Source: Halofilum ochraceum (lineage in GTDB: Bacteria > Pseudomonadota > Gammaproteobacteria > XJ16 > Halofilaceae). From it: 64,000 nt of DNA. Numbering within the stretch: position 1 is the first letter of the stretch; the number at the start of each line of letters is the position of its first letter. Positions 34,864 through 43,346 of the stretch are shown in pieces. Both the position numbers and the translations under genes were made by a program. The DNA lies in NCBI RefSeq assembly GCF_001614315.2, contig NZ_LVEG02000017.1:62001-126000 (forward strand), in the 5' to 3' direction. The notes below the pieces were generated by a model. The model was not told where the DNA came from and searched no databases. It saw only the letters and a program-made list of their open reading frames with translations.

Positions 34864-36323
34864 GCCTCCTGCTCGATGCGCTGCGCCGCGCCGGTTCCGC
34901 ACGCGGCAATGACATCGCCGAGCCGGTGAACCGGCGCCCGGCTACCGACGACAATGGCACCGCGCGTGCCGGCGTGGACGAGTTCGATCTGGATCCCGAT
35001 GCCGCGACCGCCCTGGAGGCGAGCGGCGAGACCGCCGGCGCTGGCCTCGAAGGGCCCGCCCGCGCCGAGGCCGTCTTTCGCGGCGGCGCCCCGGGACGGC
35101 GGGTCATCCGTACCGCCGCCCTGTATACGCTGGTTGCGCTCATGCTGTTGGGCGGGCTGGTCGTGGGCGGCTGGTACTACTATGAGTCGACCCGCAGCGC
35201 GGTTGATCAGGAGCTTGTGCGCTACACCCCGGACCCCGCGACCGCGCCGGTGACCGACCCGGTAGCCGAGCGCGATGCCGACGCCGATCCGGCAACCGAC
35301 GATGCGCTCACAACGGCAGCAGCCGACAGCGCCGCTACCGCCCCCGATGGCGCCGACTCCGATAGCGTCGGGGCGGATACCGGCGCCGCGGAGGGAGATG
35401 CCGCGGCCGCACAGGCCGCTGCCGCCGACGGCGGTGACGGCAATCCCGCGGACGCCGCCAACGGGACGCCGGAGCAGGGTAGCGCCGCGGCGAACGAAGG
35501 GGCGACCGCGGGCGACGCGGGTACGGCCGCGAGCAGCACTGCCAGTGCGGAAACGGATTCCGCCTCCGGATCCACCACCGCGCAGGCGAATGCCAGTGCG
35601 GGCGCAGCGGACGCCACGGCGCCGGAAAGCGATAACGCCAAGCCGGCCTCGAATCCATCCCGTGGCACGAGCGCGTCGAGCGACGAGACGCGGACCGCCG
35701 CGGAGACGGGCGACGCGCCGATGGTGCGCAGCACCGGCAGCGCCGATGGCCGTTCCCCGCTCGGCCAGGCCCTGCAGGAAGGCTACCAGGCGCTGCGTGG
35801 CGGTGACCTCATGGCGGCGCGACGGCACTACCGCAAGGCGCTCGACCTCGCCCCGTCGAACCGGGACGCCCGCCTGGGCGCGGCCGCGGTGGCCCAGCGC
35901 CAGGGCAACGCCGCGGCCGCGATTGAACATTACCGCCGGGTATTGGCCGACCACCCGCGCGACCCGTACGCGCGCTCCGGTCTCGCCAGCCTGCAGAGCA
36001 CCGCCGATCCGCGCCAGCTCGAGAGTGAACTCAAAACGCTCCTGAAACAGGACCCGAACGCCCACGCGCTGCGCTACGCCCTGGGGAACCTGTATGCGCG
36101 CGAGGACCGCTGGTCGCAGGCGCAGTCGGCGTACTTCGAGGCGTTCCGCAGCGCCCCGCAGGAGGCGGACTACGCGTTCAATCTCGCCGTGGCGCTGGAT
36201 CAACTGGGTAAGCGGGAATCGGCCGTGGAGTACTATGACCGCGCCCTGGAACTGGCGGGTGACGGTTCCGCCTCTTTCCCGCTGGAATCCGCCCGCCGCC
36301 GCCTGGAAAGCCTCCGCCCATGA
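34860..36323 (+). CDS. second MshN-like TPR protein
   Basis: A 487-residue inner-membrane protein starting with GTG at 34860 (MSLLLDALRRAG), in the secretin stop (GTGA). A membrane helix lies at about residues 84-101 (AALYTLVALMLLGGLVVGGW), followed by about 180 residues of Ala/Asp/Gly-rich linker (about 115-295) and TPR repeats (about 300-480, ALQEGYQALRGGDLMAARRH). Architecture equals MshN of cluster 1. Overlaps the ATPase gene by 4 bp. Confidence 0.82.
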   Translation: MSLLLDALRRAGSARGNDIAEPVNRRPATDDNGTARAGVDEFDLDPDAATALEASGETAGAGLEGPARAEAVFRGGAPGRRVIRTAALYTLVALMLLGGLVVGGWYYYESTRSAVDQELVRYTPDPATAPVTDPVAERDADADPATDDALTTAAADSAATAPDGADSDSVGADTGAAEGDAAAAQAAAADGGDGNPADAANGTPEQGSAAANEGATAGDAGTAASSTASAETDSASGSTTAQANASAGAADATAPESDNAKPASNPSRGTSASSDETRTAAETGDAPMVRSTGSADGRSPLGQALQEGYQALRGGDLMAARRHYRKALDLAPSNRDARLGAAAVAQRQGNAAAAIEHYRRVLADHPRDPYARSGLASLQSTADPRQLESELKTLLKQDPNAHALRYALGNLYAREDRWSQAQSAYFEAFRSAPQEADYAFNLAVALDQLGKRESAVEYYDRALELAGDGSASFPLESARRRLESLRP

Positions 36324-38035
36324 CCGAGACCGAGCAACGGCAGGCCGCCCCGCCCCGGCGCCTCGGCGAACGCCTCGTCGAGGCGGGCATCGTCAGCGGC
36401 GACCAGCTGCGGATCGCGCTCACCGAACAGGACCGGGACGGTGAGCCGCTCGGCCGGATCCTGATCCGCCTCGGTTTCGTGACCGAGGCGGTCATGCGCG
36501 AACAGCTCGGCGAGGCCCTCGGGCAGGAGAGCATCGACCTCGCCCACGCGGTCCCGGACCGCGAGGCGCTCGCCCGCATCCCGAAGGAGCAGGCCAAACG
36601 CTTCGGGATCGTCCCCATCAGCTGGCGCGCTGATGAGGAAGCGCTCTATATCGCCATGGCCGATACGTTCAACCTGGTGACGCTCGACCGGGTCCGTGCG
36701 TACGTCGGCAGCGCGATCGAGATCCGCACGCTGCTGGCCGGCGAGGTCGAGATCGACGAGGCCATCGATCGCTTCTACGGCTACGAACTGTCGGTCGACG
36801 GCATCCTGCACGAGATCGAGACCGGCGAGATCGATTACGCCAGCCTCAACGCCGAGTCGGGCGAATACAGCCAGCCGCTGGTGCGCCTCGTCGATGCCAT
36901 CCTCGCCGACGCTGTCAAACGTGACGCCTCGGATATCCACTTCGAGCCCGAGGAAGGCTTCGTCCGCATCCGCTACCGCATCGACGGTGTGCTGCGCCAG
37001 ATCCGCAGCCTGCATGCGCACTTCTGGTCGCCGATCGCTGTGCGGCTCAAAGTGATGTCGGACATGAATATCGCCGAGACGCGTGCGCCGCAGGACGGGC
37101 GCATCTCGCTGTCGATCGGTGGGCACGTAATCGACTTCCGCGTCTCAGCGGTGCGCACGACCCATGGCGAGAACATCGTCCTGCGCGTGCTCGATCGGCA
37201 CAAGGGCATCCGGCCGCTGCCGTCGCTCGGCTTCGATGAAGAAACGATGGACACCCTCAACCTGATGATGTCGCGCCCCGAGGGCATCATCCTGGTCACG
37301 GGCCCGACCGGCAGCGGCAAGACGACCACGCTGTATTCGATGCTTTCCCACCTGAACCAGGAAAGCGTGAATATCGTCACGCTGGAGGATCCGGTCGAGT
37401 ATCCAATGCCGCTGGTGCGCCAGAGCGCCGTCAACGAGGCCGCGAAGCTGGACTTCGCCAATGGCATCCGCAGCCTCATGCGCCAGGACCCGGACATCAT
37501 GCTGGTCGGCGAGATCCGCGACGAGCCGACCGCGAGCATGGCCTTCCGCGCCGCCATGACAGGCCATCAGGTCTACTCCACGCTGCATACCAACTCCGCG
37601 CTCGGCGCGATCCCGCGCCTGCTCGATATCGGCATCCTGCCGGACGTCATCGCCGGCAACATGATCGGTGTCATGGGCCAGCGTCTGGTCCGCCGGCTCT
37701 GCGAGCACTGCAGGGCGCCCTATTCTCCGGACGCCGCGGAGCGCCGCCTGCTGGCCCTGGAGGCGCACGGCGATCACACGCTGTATCGCCCCGTGGGCTG
37801 CAGCCGGTGCGATGGCCGTGGCTATCGCGGGCGTTTTGCCCTGCTCGAGGTCCTGCGCATGGATGCGGATCTCGACGACCTGATCGCCCGCCGCTCGACG
37901 CTCAAGGAGCTCTCCGCCGCCGCCTACGACAAGGGCTTCCAGACGCTCGCGGCGGACGGCGCCCGCCGCGCACTCGAGGGCACGACTTCGCTGGAAGAGG
38001 TCGCCCGCGTCGTCGATCTGACGAGTCGGGTGTAG
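36320..38035 (+). CDS. second MshE-like ATPase (GspE family)
   Basis: A 571-residue motor ATPase. The MshEN region begins at Arg14 with RLGERLVEAGIVSGDQL...Q (intact first motif), but the second motif is altered: PLGRILIRLGFV lacks the leading Arg/Lys and ends in Ala instead of Gln. The core has Walker A GPTGSGKTTTL, Walker B DIMLVGEIRD, TGHQVYSTLHTNSA, and a zinc tetracysteine (CEHCRAPY...CSRCDGRGYRGR). It is the extension motor of the second machine. c-di-GMP control is possible but less certain than for MshE of cluster 1. Confidence 0.92.
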   Translation: MTETEQRQAAPPRRLGERLVEAGIVSGDQLRIALTEQDRDGEPLGRILIRLGFVTEAVMREQLGEALGQESIDLAHAVPDREALARIPKEQAKRFGIVPISWRADEEALYIAMADTFNLVTLDRVRAYVGSAIEIRTLLAGEVEIDEAIDRFYGYELSVDGILHEIETGEIDYASLNAESGEYSQPLVRLVDAILADAVKRDASDIHFEPEEGFVRIRYRIDGVLRQIRSLHAHFWSPIAVRLKVMSDMNIAETRAPQDGRISLSIGGHVIDFRVSAVRTTHGENIVLRVLDRHKGIRPLPSLGFDEETMDTLNLMMSRPEGIILVTGPTGSGKTTTLYSMLSHLNQESVNIVTLEDPVEYPMPLVRQSAVNEAAKLDFANGIRSLMRQDPDIMLVGEIRDEPTASMAFRAAMTGHQVYSTLHTNSALGAIPRLLDIGILPDVIAGNMIGVMGQRLVRRLCEHCRAPYSPDAAERRLLALEAHGDHTLYRPVGCSRCDGRGYRGRFALLEVLRMDADLDDLIARRSTLKELSAAAYDKGFQTLAADGARRALEGTTSLEEVARVVDLTSRV

Positions 38036-38117
38036 TGTATGGACGTGCAATCCATCATTGCGGACGTTGCGGTTCGCACCGAAGGCGCCGGTCTGATCGG
38101 CCGGGCGGCTGAACACC

Positions 38118-38297
38118 GTAGGTCGGACTTCAGCCCGACACCCCGGTGTCGGGCTGCCCAGCGTGCCCTTTTTGCCGAAGCGCGGCGTTCTGCGGGGTTC
38201 ACGGGCCGGCGGCAAAATCCGTTCGATCGGGGTGGGCACCGGCAATGGACCCGTAGTGCACGCCGACACGCTGGTGTCGGGCTGAAGCCCGACCTAC
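38118..38297. repeat. palindromic element with 25-bp inverted termini
   Basis: The left end (38118-38142, GTAGGTCGGACTTCAGCCCG...) and right end (38273-38297) are reverse complements with one mismatch in 25. Immediately inside the left end is a perfect 12-bp hairpin CAGCCCGACACC-CC-GGTGTCGGGCTG (38129-38154). It occupies most of the 285-bp gap between the second mshE- and mshG-type genes, the only sizeable gap in that operon. Confidence 0.8.
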
Positions 38298-38320
38298 AGC
38301 CATTGCTGGCGTCCTGAACC

Positions 38321-39526
38321 ATGGACACCTACAAATACAAAGCCATGGACCAGCAGGGGCGCCGGGTCACCGGCACCCTCGATGCGGCGAACCTCACCGA
38401 TCTGGAGATGCGCCTCGGGCGCATGGGGCTCGATCTCATCGACTCGCGCGAGGTGCGCCGGGTCACCCTGTTCCAGCGCTTCCGCCGCACGCCACGCGCC
38501 GAACTCATCAACTTCTCGTTCCATCTCGAGCAGCTGCTCAATGCCGGCGTGCCCATGGTGGATGCCCTGTCGGATCTGGGCTCGACCATCGACGACCCGG
38601 GCTTCCGCGATGTGGTCGCGGAACTGGTCGAGGCGATCGAGGGCGGCAAGACCTTCTCCGGCGCCCTCGCCGATTTCGAGCACGTGTTCGGCAGCGTCTA
38701 CATCTCCATGATCCGCGTGGGCGAGGAGAGTGGCAGTCTGCCGCGGGTGCTGCAGGATCTCGGCGAGATGCTCCGCTGGCAGGACGAGATCGTCGCCTAC
38801 GTGCGCCGGGTGATGGTCTATCCGCTGATCGTGCTCGCCGTGGTCGGCGCGGCGGTCGGTTTCCTGATGGTGTACCTCGTGCCGAAGCTGACCTCCTTCC
38901 TGCAGTCGGTGGGCAGTGAACTGCCGGCGCACACGCGCGCGCTGATCGCCGTATCCGACTTCTTCGTCGCCTGGTGGTATGTGCTGCTGCTGGTGGCGCT
39001 CGTCACGCCGGCCGTGATCCGGTATCTGTCGCGCAACAGCCCGCGTTTCCGGTTTGCCTGGGATGGCTTCAAACTGCGGGTATGGCTGTTCGGCGACCTG
39101 ATGTACAAGATCCGCCTGGCGCGCTTCTCGAACTACTTCGCGCTGATGTATGGCGCGGGTATCACGGTGCTAGACGCCCTGCGCCTGTCGCGCGCCCTGA
39201 TGGACAATGCCGTGCTCGAAGAAGCCGTCGACCGGGTGCATCGCCACATCGGCGAAGGTCAGACGCTCGGCGAGGCGTTCGCCCGCACCGGCCTGTTCCC
39301 GCCGTTCGTGGTGCGCATGATGCGCGTGGGCGAGAGCACCGGCGCGCTCGACGAAGCGCTGCGCAACGTGAGCTACTTCTACGCCCGCGAGGTGCGCGAG
39401 GCGGTCGAGCGCCTGGAACCGGCGATCCAGCCGGTGCTGACCGTGTTCCTCGGCGGCCTGGTGGGCTGGATCATGTTCTCCGTGCTCGGGCCGATCTACG
39501 ACACGATCGCGACGCTGGATTACTGA
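38321..39526 (+). CDS. second MshG-like platform protein (GspF family)
   Basis: A 401-residue inner-membrane platform protein with two GspF domains (LINFSFHLEQLLNAGVPMVD; FSNYFALMYGAGITVLDALR) and the helices around them (VYPLIVLAVVGAAVGFLMVY; QPVLTVFLGGLVGWIMFSVL). The N-terminus MDTYKYKAMDQQGRRVTGTL is the usual beta hairpin. It is separated from its ATPase by the palindromic element at 38118 and is followed after one base by the PilM-PilN-type gene. Confidence 0.92.
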   Translation: MDTYKYKAMDQQGRRVTGTLDAANLTDLEMRLGRMGLDLIDSREVRRVTLFQRFRRTPRAELINFSFHLEQLLNAGVPMVDALSDLGSTIDDPGFRDVVAELVEAIEGGKTFSGALADFEHVFGSVYISMIRVGEESGSLPRVLQDLGEMLRWQDEIVAYVRRVMVYPLIVLAVVGAAVGFLMVYLVPKLTSFLQSVGSELPAHTRALIAVSDFFVAWWYVLLLVALVTPAVIRYLSRNSPRFRFAWDGFKLRVWLFGDLMYKIRLARFSNYFALMYGAGITVLDALRLSRALMDNAVLEEAVDRVHRHIGEGQTLGEAFARTGLFPPFVVRMMRVGESTGALDEALRNVSYFYAREVREAVERLEPAIQPVLTVFLGGLVGWIMFSVLGPIYDTIATLDY

Positions 39527-39527
39527 C

Positions 39528-41102
39528 GTGAAACGCCTGCTCTTCTTCCCCGGCCATCGCATCCTCGCCTACGAGTGGCGGGCCGGCGCGTTCCGGCGCA
39601 TCGAGGCGTTCGAGCCCGACGAGGAGGGGCGTGAGCAGTTCCGGCAGTGGCTGCGCGAGGCGCCGCGCACGCCGCTGCAGATGCTGATCGACGTGATCGA
39701 GGAGGAGTTCCACATCGATCACGTGCCGCATGTGATCGGCCGTGAGCGCGCGCACCTGTACAAACGCACGGCCCGCAAGCACTTCCGCAACAGCGATTAC
39801 ACGTATATCACCTGCCAGGGCCGCGAGCGCCAGGGGCGGCGCGATGACCGCGTGCTGGTGGCGGGGCTGACCAACCCCGAACTGCTCCGCGTCTGGCTCG
39901 ATATCCTCGCCGAGGCCCAGGTCCCGCTGAAGGGGATCCATTCGCTGCCGCTGGTCGGCGAATACCTGCTGCCGCACCTCGGTGCCGCGCGCTCCGAACG
40001 CGTGCTTGTCGTCAGTCAGCAGGTACCGAGTACGCTTCGCCAGTCGTATTACGAGAACGGCCGCCTGCGTTTCTCGCGCCTGGTCCCGGGTCGCTATGAC
40101 GGCGTCGCCGAGTACGCCGATTTTGTCCACGACGAACTCCATCAGACGCTGCATTTCCTCGAGAACCAGCGCTTTCGCGGACACGGCCGGCCAGTGGATA
40201 CCTACGTCCTCGCCGACAGCGACGCACACGCCGCGCTGCGTGAACGCCTCGCCAGCAGCGCCGTCGTCAATTGCCACCTCGTCTCGCTAACCGATCTGGC
40301 GGCCAGCGTCGGTGACCGCGACGAGGTCTCCGGACCGTATGCCGATACGATCTTCGCCCAGCTCCTGTTGAGCCGCCGTCGCCCGGCCAACCATTACGGG
40401 CTCGCGCGGTTGCGGCATTTCTTCTTCGTGCAGCGCGCCCGCGTCGGCCTGTGGGCTCTCGCCGCGGGTGCCGTCCTCGCCGCGGTGGCGGTGGCCGGTG
40501 GCGCATGGGTGCGCGGTCAAGCGTACGAGAGCGGGATCGTTCAGGCCCAGGCGCGAGAAGCCAGGTTCGAGCAGTTGTACGAAGAGCGCCTGAGCCAGCT
40601 CGACGAGTTCGATTACCGCGCCGTCGACGTCAAGACCGCGGTCGACCTGATGACCGAAGTGGACACGGGGGCGCGTCAGACACCAAAGCCCCTGATGGAC
40701 ACACTCGGAGACATCCTTGCCGAGCATCCGGCGCTTACGCTCGAACGCCTGCAATGGACCCGTGCTGATGGGATCGCCGAAGAGGGCGGACGTAGCAGCG
40801 GGCTGAACACCAGCGCCAACGGAGTCGCGGGGATGGGGCCGGTCGTTGAGATCGGCGGCCACGTATCCGGTTTCGACGGTGACTACCGCCGTGCGATCAG
40901 CCGTTTCGAGGGCTTCGTGCAGACACTACGCAATGCCGACCTCGGCACGGTCGCGGTCGCCCGCGCCCCGTTCGATCTCGCCCCTGGCAGCGGTGTGAGT
41001 GGCGACAGCGGCACGACCGCGAGCAAGCAGACGAACCAGAGCGGCGAATTCGCGCTGGAATTGCGGCTCACGGCGGATGACGGGGAGCCGGCCGATGGCT
41101 GA
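39528..41102 (+). CDS. PilM-PilN-like fusion protein of the second cluster
   Basis: A 524-residue bitopic membrane protein. The N-terminal 300 residues look cytoplasmic with alternating beta/alpha segments (RVLVVSQQVPSTLRQSYYE, FSRLVPGRYDG, VDTYVLADSDAHAAL), in the place of a PilM/GspL-type actin-like domain. A membrane helix follows at about 306-327 (GLWALAAGAVLAAVAVAGGA), then a coiled coil and a periplasmic PilN-like domain. Thus one protein appears to replace both mshI and the PilN-like gene, as in GspL of type II secretion. GTG start one base after the platform gene stop. Assignment rests on position and topology more than on clear motifs. Confidence 0.6.
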   Translation: MKRLLFFPGHRILAYEWRAGAFRRIEAFEPDEEGREQFRQWLREAPRTPLQMLIDVIEEEFHIDHVPHVIGRERAHLYKRTARKHFRNSDYTYITCQGRERQGRRDDRVLVAGLTNPELLRVWLDILAEAQVPLKGIHSLPLVGEYLLPHLGAARSERVLVVSQQVPSTLRQSYYENGRLRFSRLVPGRYDGVAEYADFVHDELHQTLHFLENQRFRGHGRPVDTYVLADSDAHAALRERLASSAVVNCHLVSLTDLAASVGDRDEVSGPYADTIFAQLLLSRRRPANHYGLARLRHFFFVQRARVGLWALAAGAVLAAVAVAGGAWVRGQAYESGIVQAQAREARFEQLYEERLSQLDEFDYRAVDVKTAVDLMTEVDTGARQTPKPLMDTLGDILAEHPALTLERLQWTRADGIAEEGGRSSGLNTSANGVAGMGPVVEIGGHVSGFDGDYRRAISRFEGFVQTLRNADLGTVAVARAPFDLAPGSGVSGDSGTTASKQTNQSGEFALELRLTADDGEPADG

Positions 41103-41697
41103 TCCGACCGTGCGCAATCTTGCCGGATCACTGATCGCCGCCGCTGCGGGCCTGGCGGTGCTGGCCGCCACCGTCTGGCTCGCCTCGGACTGGCTGGCCG
41201 AACGCGAGCGCGCGTTCAACCGCGCCCGCGGCGATCTCGCCCGGGCGGCCAATCAATACCGGAACGCGAGCGACAACCAGGCCGTCTACCGGCAATACGC
41301 GGACCGGTTCCGCGACATGTCCGAGCGCGGCTGGATCGGCGAAGAGGGCCGCCTTACGTGGATCGAGGCGCTGCAGTCCATCAACGCCGATCTGAAACTC
41401 CCCACCCTGCGCTACGAGATTGGCCAGCGCACTGGCGTGGCGCATGATCGAGCCAGCGGCTCCAGCCGTCTGCACCTGTACCGCACGCCCATGCGCCTAG
41501 AGATCGGCGCGCTGCATGAATACGACGTCGTCGAACTGCTGGAGCGCCTCGATCAGCGCGGCGACGGCCTCCTGTCGCTGTCCGGCTGTACAATGACCCG
41601 CAACGGCAACCTGCGCTTCGACGCGCGCAGCGCGAACGTCAACGCCGCCTGCGAACTCAACTGGTATACGCTGCGCCTGGACACCGATGAGGAATAG
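41095..41697 (+). CDS. PilO/MshJ-like protein of the second cluster
   Basis: A 200-residue bitopic membrane protein. ATG at 41095 overlaps the previous stop by 8 bp; helix at about residues 8-29 (NLAGSLIAAAAGLAVLAATV), coiled coil (WLAERERAFNRARGDLARAA) and a periplasmic domain with two Cys (LSGCTM, NAACEL) that could form a disulfide. Length and topology fit PilO/MshJ/GspM. No strong family motif is visible. Confidence 0.55.
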   Translation: MADPTVRNLAGSLIAAAAGLAVLAATVWLASDWLAERERAFNRARGDLARAANQYRNASDNQAVYRQYADRFRDMSERGWIGEEGRLTWIEALQSINADLKLPTLRYEIGQRTGVAHDRASGSSRLHLYRTPMRLEIGALHEYDVVELLERLDQRGDGLLSLSGCTMTRNGNLRFDARSANVNAACELNWYTLRLDTDEE

Positions 41698-42205
41698 CCG
41701 CGTGGACAACCCGTATCGCCGGGACCAGCCTGGGCGCGGAGACCGCACCATTCGCGGCTGCGGGTACCGGCCATCGAGCGTGCTACCGAGCCTGGCCGCG
41801 GCCGTCCTCCTGCTCGCGGCCATCCCGGTATCCGCGGCCGGCCCCAGCCTGTTCACCACCCCCGAGCAGCGCGAACGCCTCGACCGCATACGCGCCGAAG
41901 CGACCGCGGAAGAACTCGCACGCGAGCCCGAACCCGAGCCGGAACCAGCGGCCACCGCAGCCCCGAAACCCCCGCCGCGCGTGCACCTGCGCGGTTTCGT
42001 ACGCCGCAGCAAGGGCCCATCCGCGGTCTGGGTCAACAGCGGCAATACACTCCAGGGCACCGCAGTCGGCGAAGGCCTCGCCGCCGGCCGCGTCGAAGGC
42101 GCCACCGTCGTGGTCACTCTGCCGGACGGCAAACAGGTGCGCCTGAAACCCGGTCAGACCTGGGATCCCGAGAGTGGGGAAGTCGTCGATGTCCAGGGTG
42201 ATTGA
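41687..42205 (+). CDS. MshK/PilP-like periplasmic protein of the second cluster
   Basis: A 172-residue exported protein: signal-like helix at about residues 34-50 (LAAAVLLLAAIPVSAA), a Glu/Pro/Ala-rich linker (EPEPEPEPAATAAPKPPP) and a small beta domain (RVHLRGFVRRSKGPSAVWVN, GKQVRLKPGQTWDPESGEV). This matches the layout of MshK and PilP, which connect the inner-membrane complex to the secretin. ATG at 41687 overlaps the PilO-like gene by 11 bp; a GTG at 41702 is an alternative start. Confidence 0.58.
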   Translation: MRNSRVDNPYRRDQPGRGDRTIRGCGYRPSSVLPSLAAAVLLLAAIPVSAAGPSLFTTPEQRERLDRIRAEATAEELAREPEPEPEPAATAAPKPPPRVHLRGFVRRSKGPSAVWVNSGNTLQGTAVGEGLAAGRVEGATVVVTLPDGKQVRLKPGQTWDPESGEVVDVQGD

Positions 42206-43346
42206 AACGCAACCGGAGTGGCGACACCAGAGTGGTTTTGCGCTGCTCTTGACGCTTCTGGTTCTGGTGGTCGGGGCGGCGACGTTGTTTGTAAGCGCTC
42301 GCTCACCTACGGCCCACACCGACCCGCACGATCCGGGGGTATCTAGAAGTCTTGCCGATGCGCGTAACGCCGTGTTGGCCTATGCACAGTTTGGTGGCGC
42401 CAACAACAAGCCTGGAGCATTGCCGTGTCCGGATACGCGGGAGAAATCCGATCCTCAGGCCGGGCAAGTTGGGAATCATTGTAAGGGGAATCCGGATCCG
42501 GTGTACCTTGGTCGTTTGCCGTGGCGCACGATCGATATTTCTGGTTTGAATGCCGACAGTGCGTCGAACATTTGGTACGCCATAGATGGCGATTTCGCGA
42601 ACGATCCGCTGATCCCACCAGCATCGCGAATCAATCCCGACACAACTGGAGATCTTTCCATTAGTGGAACGTCCTACGCAGCTGTTCTGATTCTTGCCGG
42701 TGACCCGATTGAAGGTCAGTCTGAACTTGCAAAGCGCCCCAACACTGATCCGCGGGCCTATCTCGAAGACGAGAATGCTGAAGCTGAAACAGTCGATGAA
42801 GCGATTTCGTTCGTTGATTGCGTGGATATCGAGGATTGCAATGATCGAGTCATTGGGCTCACTGCCGACACGTTGCTTGCGCGGGTTCCCTCGCATGTCA
42901 TCGAAGATGTTTCCGCAACGTTGGCCGATTTCTACGCAGAGCACGGGTACTTTCCTACTGCCGCGGAACTGGGAGGCAATGACACCTGCAAGGACGGCAC
43001 CTACCGCGGTCGTATACCAGTTGGCGGTCCTGAGGACGCGGGCGATGATCGTTCACCGCATTTCGTCTGCGATGACAACGGGATTCTGCCCGACTGGATT
43101 GATGCGAACGGGTGGAACGATTACATCTACTACGCGGTTGCGGAGGCCTGTGCCGGTGAAGGCTCGGCATGCTCCGATGCAGGCTCTGGCGAGCTGTTAA
43201 CGCTGGATGGTCTCACCGGTCAAGCCGTGATTTTCGGTGTCCCCCCTGAAATCGACGCCTACAGCGCTGACTATCCGCCTGGGGACGATGTGTTCGAAAC
43301 TCCCACGAGTGAGAAATATGGGTGGATGCGCTCGATCTCGCCGTAG
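42189..43346 (+). CDS. large pseudopilin-like protein, LPCP/LPWR type
   Basis: A 385-residue protein starting at ATG 42189 (GGGGA upstream) and overlapping the previous gene by 17 bp. After Gly16 comes FALLLTLLVLVVGAATLFVS, a prepilin-like helix without Glu+5, as in PilX/GspK-type tip subunits. The outer domain has GALPCPD, GRLPWRT, SNIWYAIDGDFANDP and eight or more Cys. The next protein shares the LPCP...LPWR...DFA pattern, so the two are paralogs. Base composition is more AT-rich than the neighbours. Function is unknown; a minor subunit is inferred. Confidence 0.6.
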   Translation: MSRVIETQPEWRHQSGFALLLTLLVLVVGAATLFVSARSPTAHTDPHDPGVSRSLADARNAVLAYAQFGGANNKPGALPCPDTREKSDPQAGQVGNHCKGNPDPVYLGRLPWRTIDISGLNADSASNIWYAIDGDFANDPLIPPASRINPDTTGDLSISGTSYAAVLILAGDPIEGQSELAKRPNTDPRAYLEDENAEAETVDEAISFVDCVDIEDCNDRVIGLTADTLLARVPSHVIEDVSATLADFYAEHGYFPTAAELGGNDTCKDGTYRGRIPVGGPEDAGDDRSPHFVCDDNGILPDWIDANGWNDYIYYAVAEACAGEGSACSDAGSGELLTLDGLTGQAVIFGVPPEIDAYSADYPPGDDVFETPTSEKYGWMRSISP

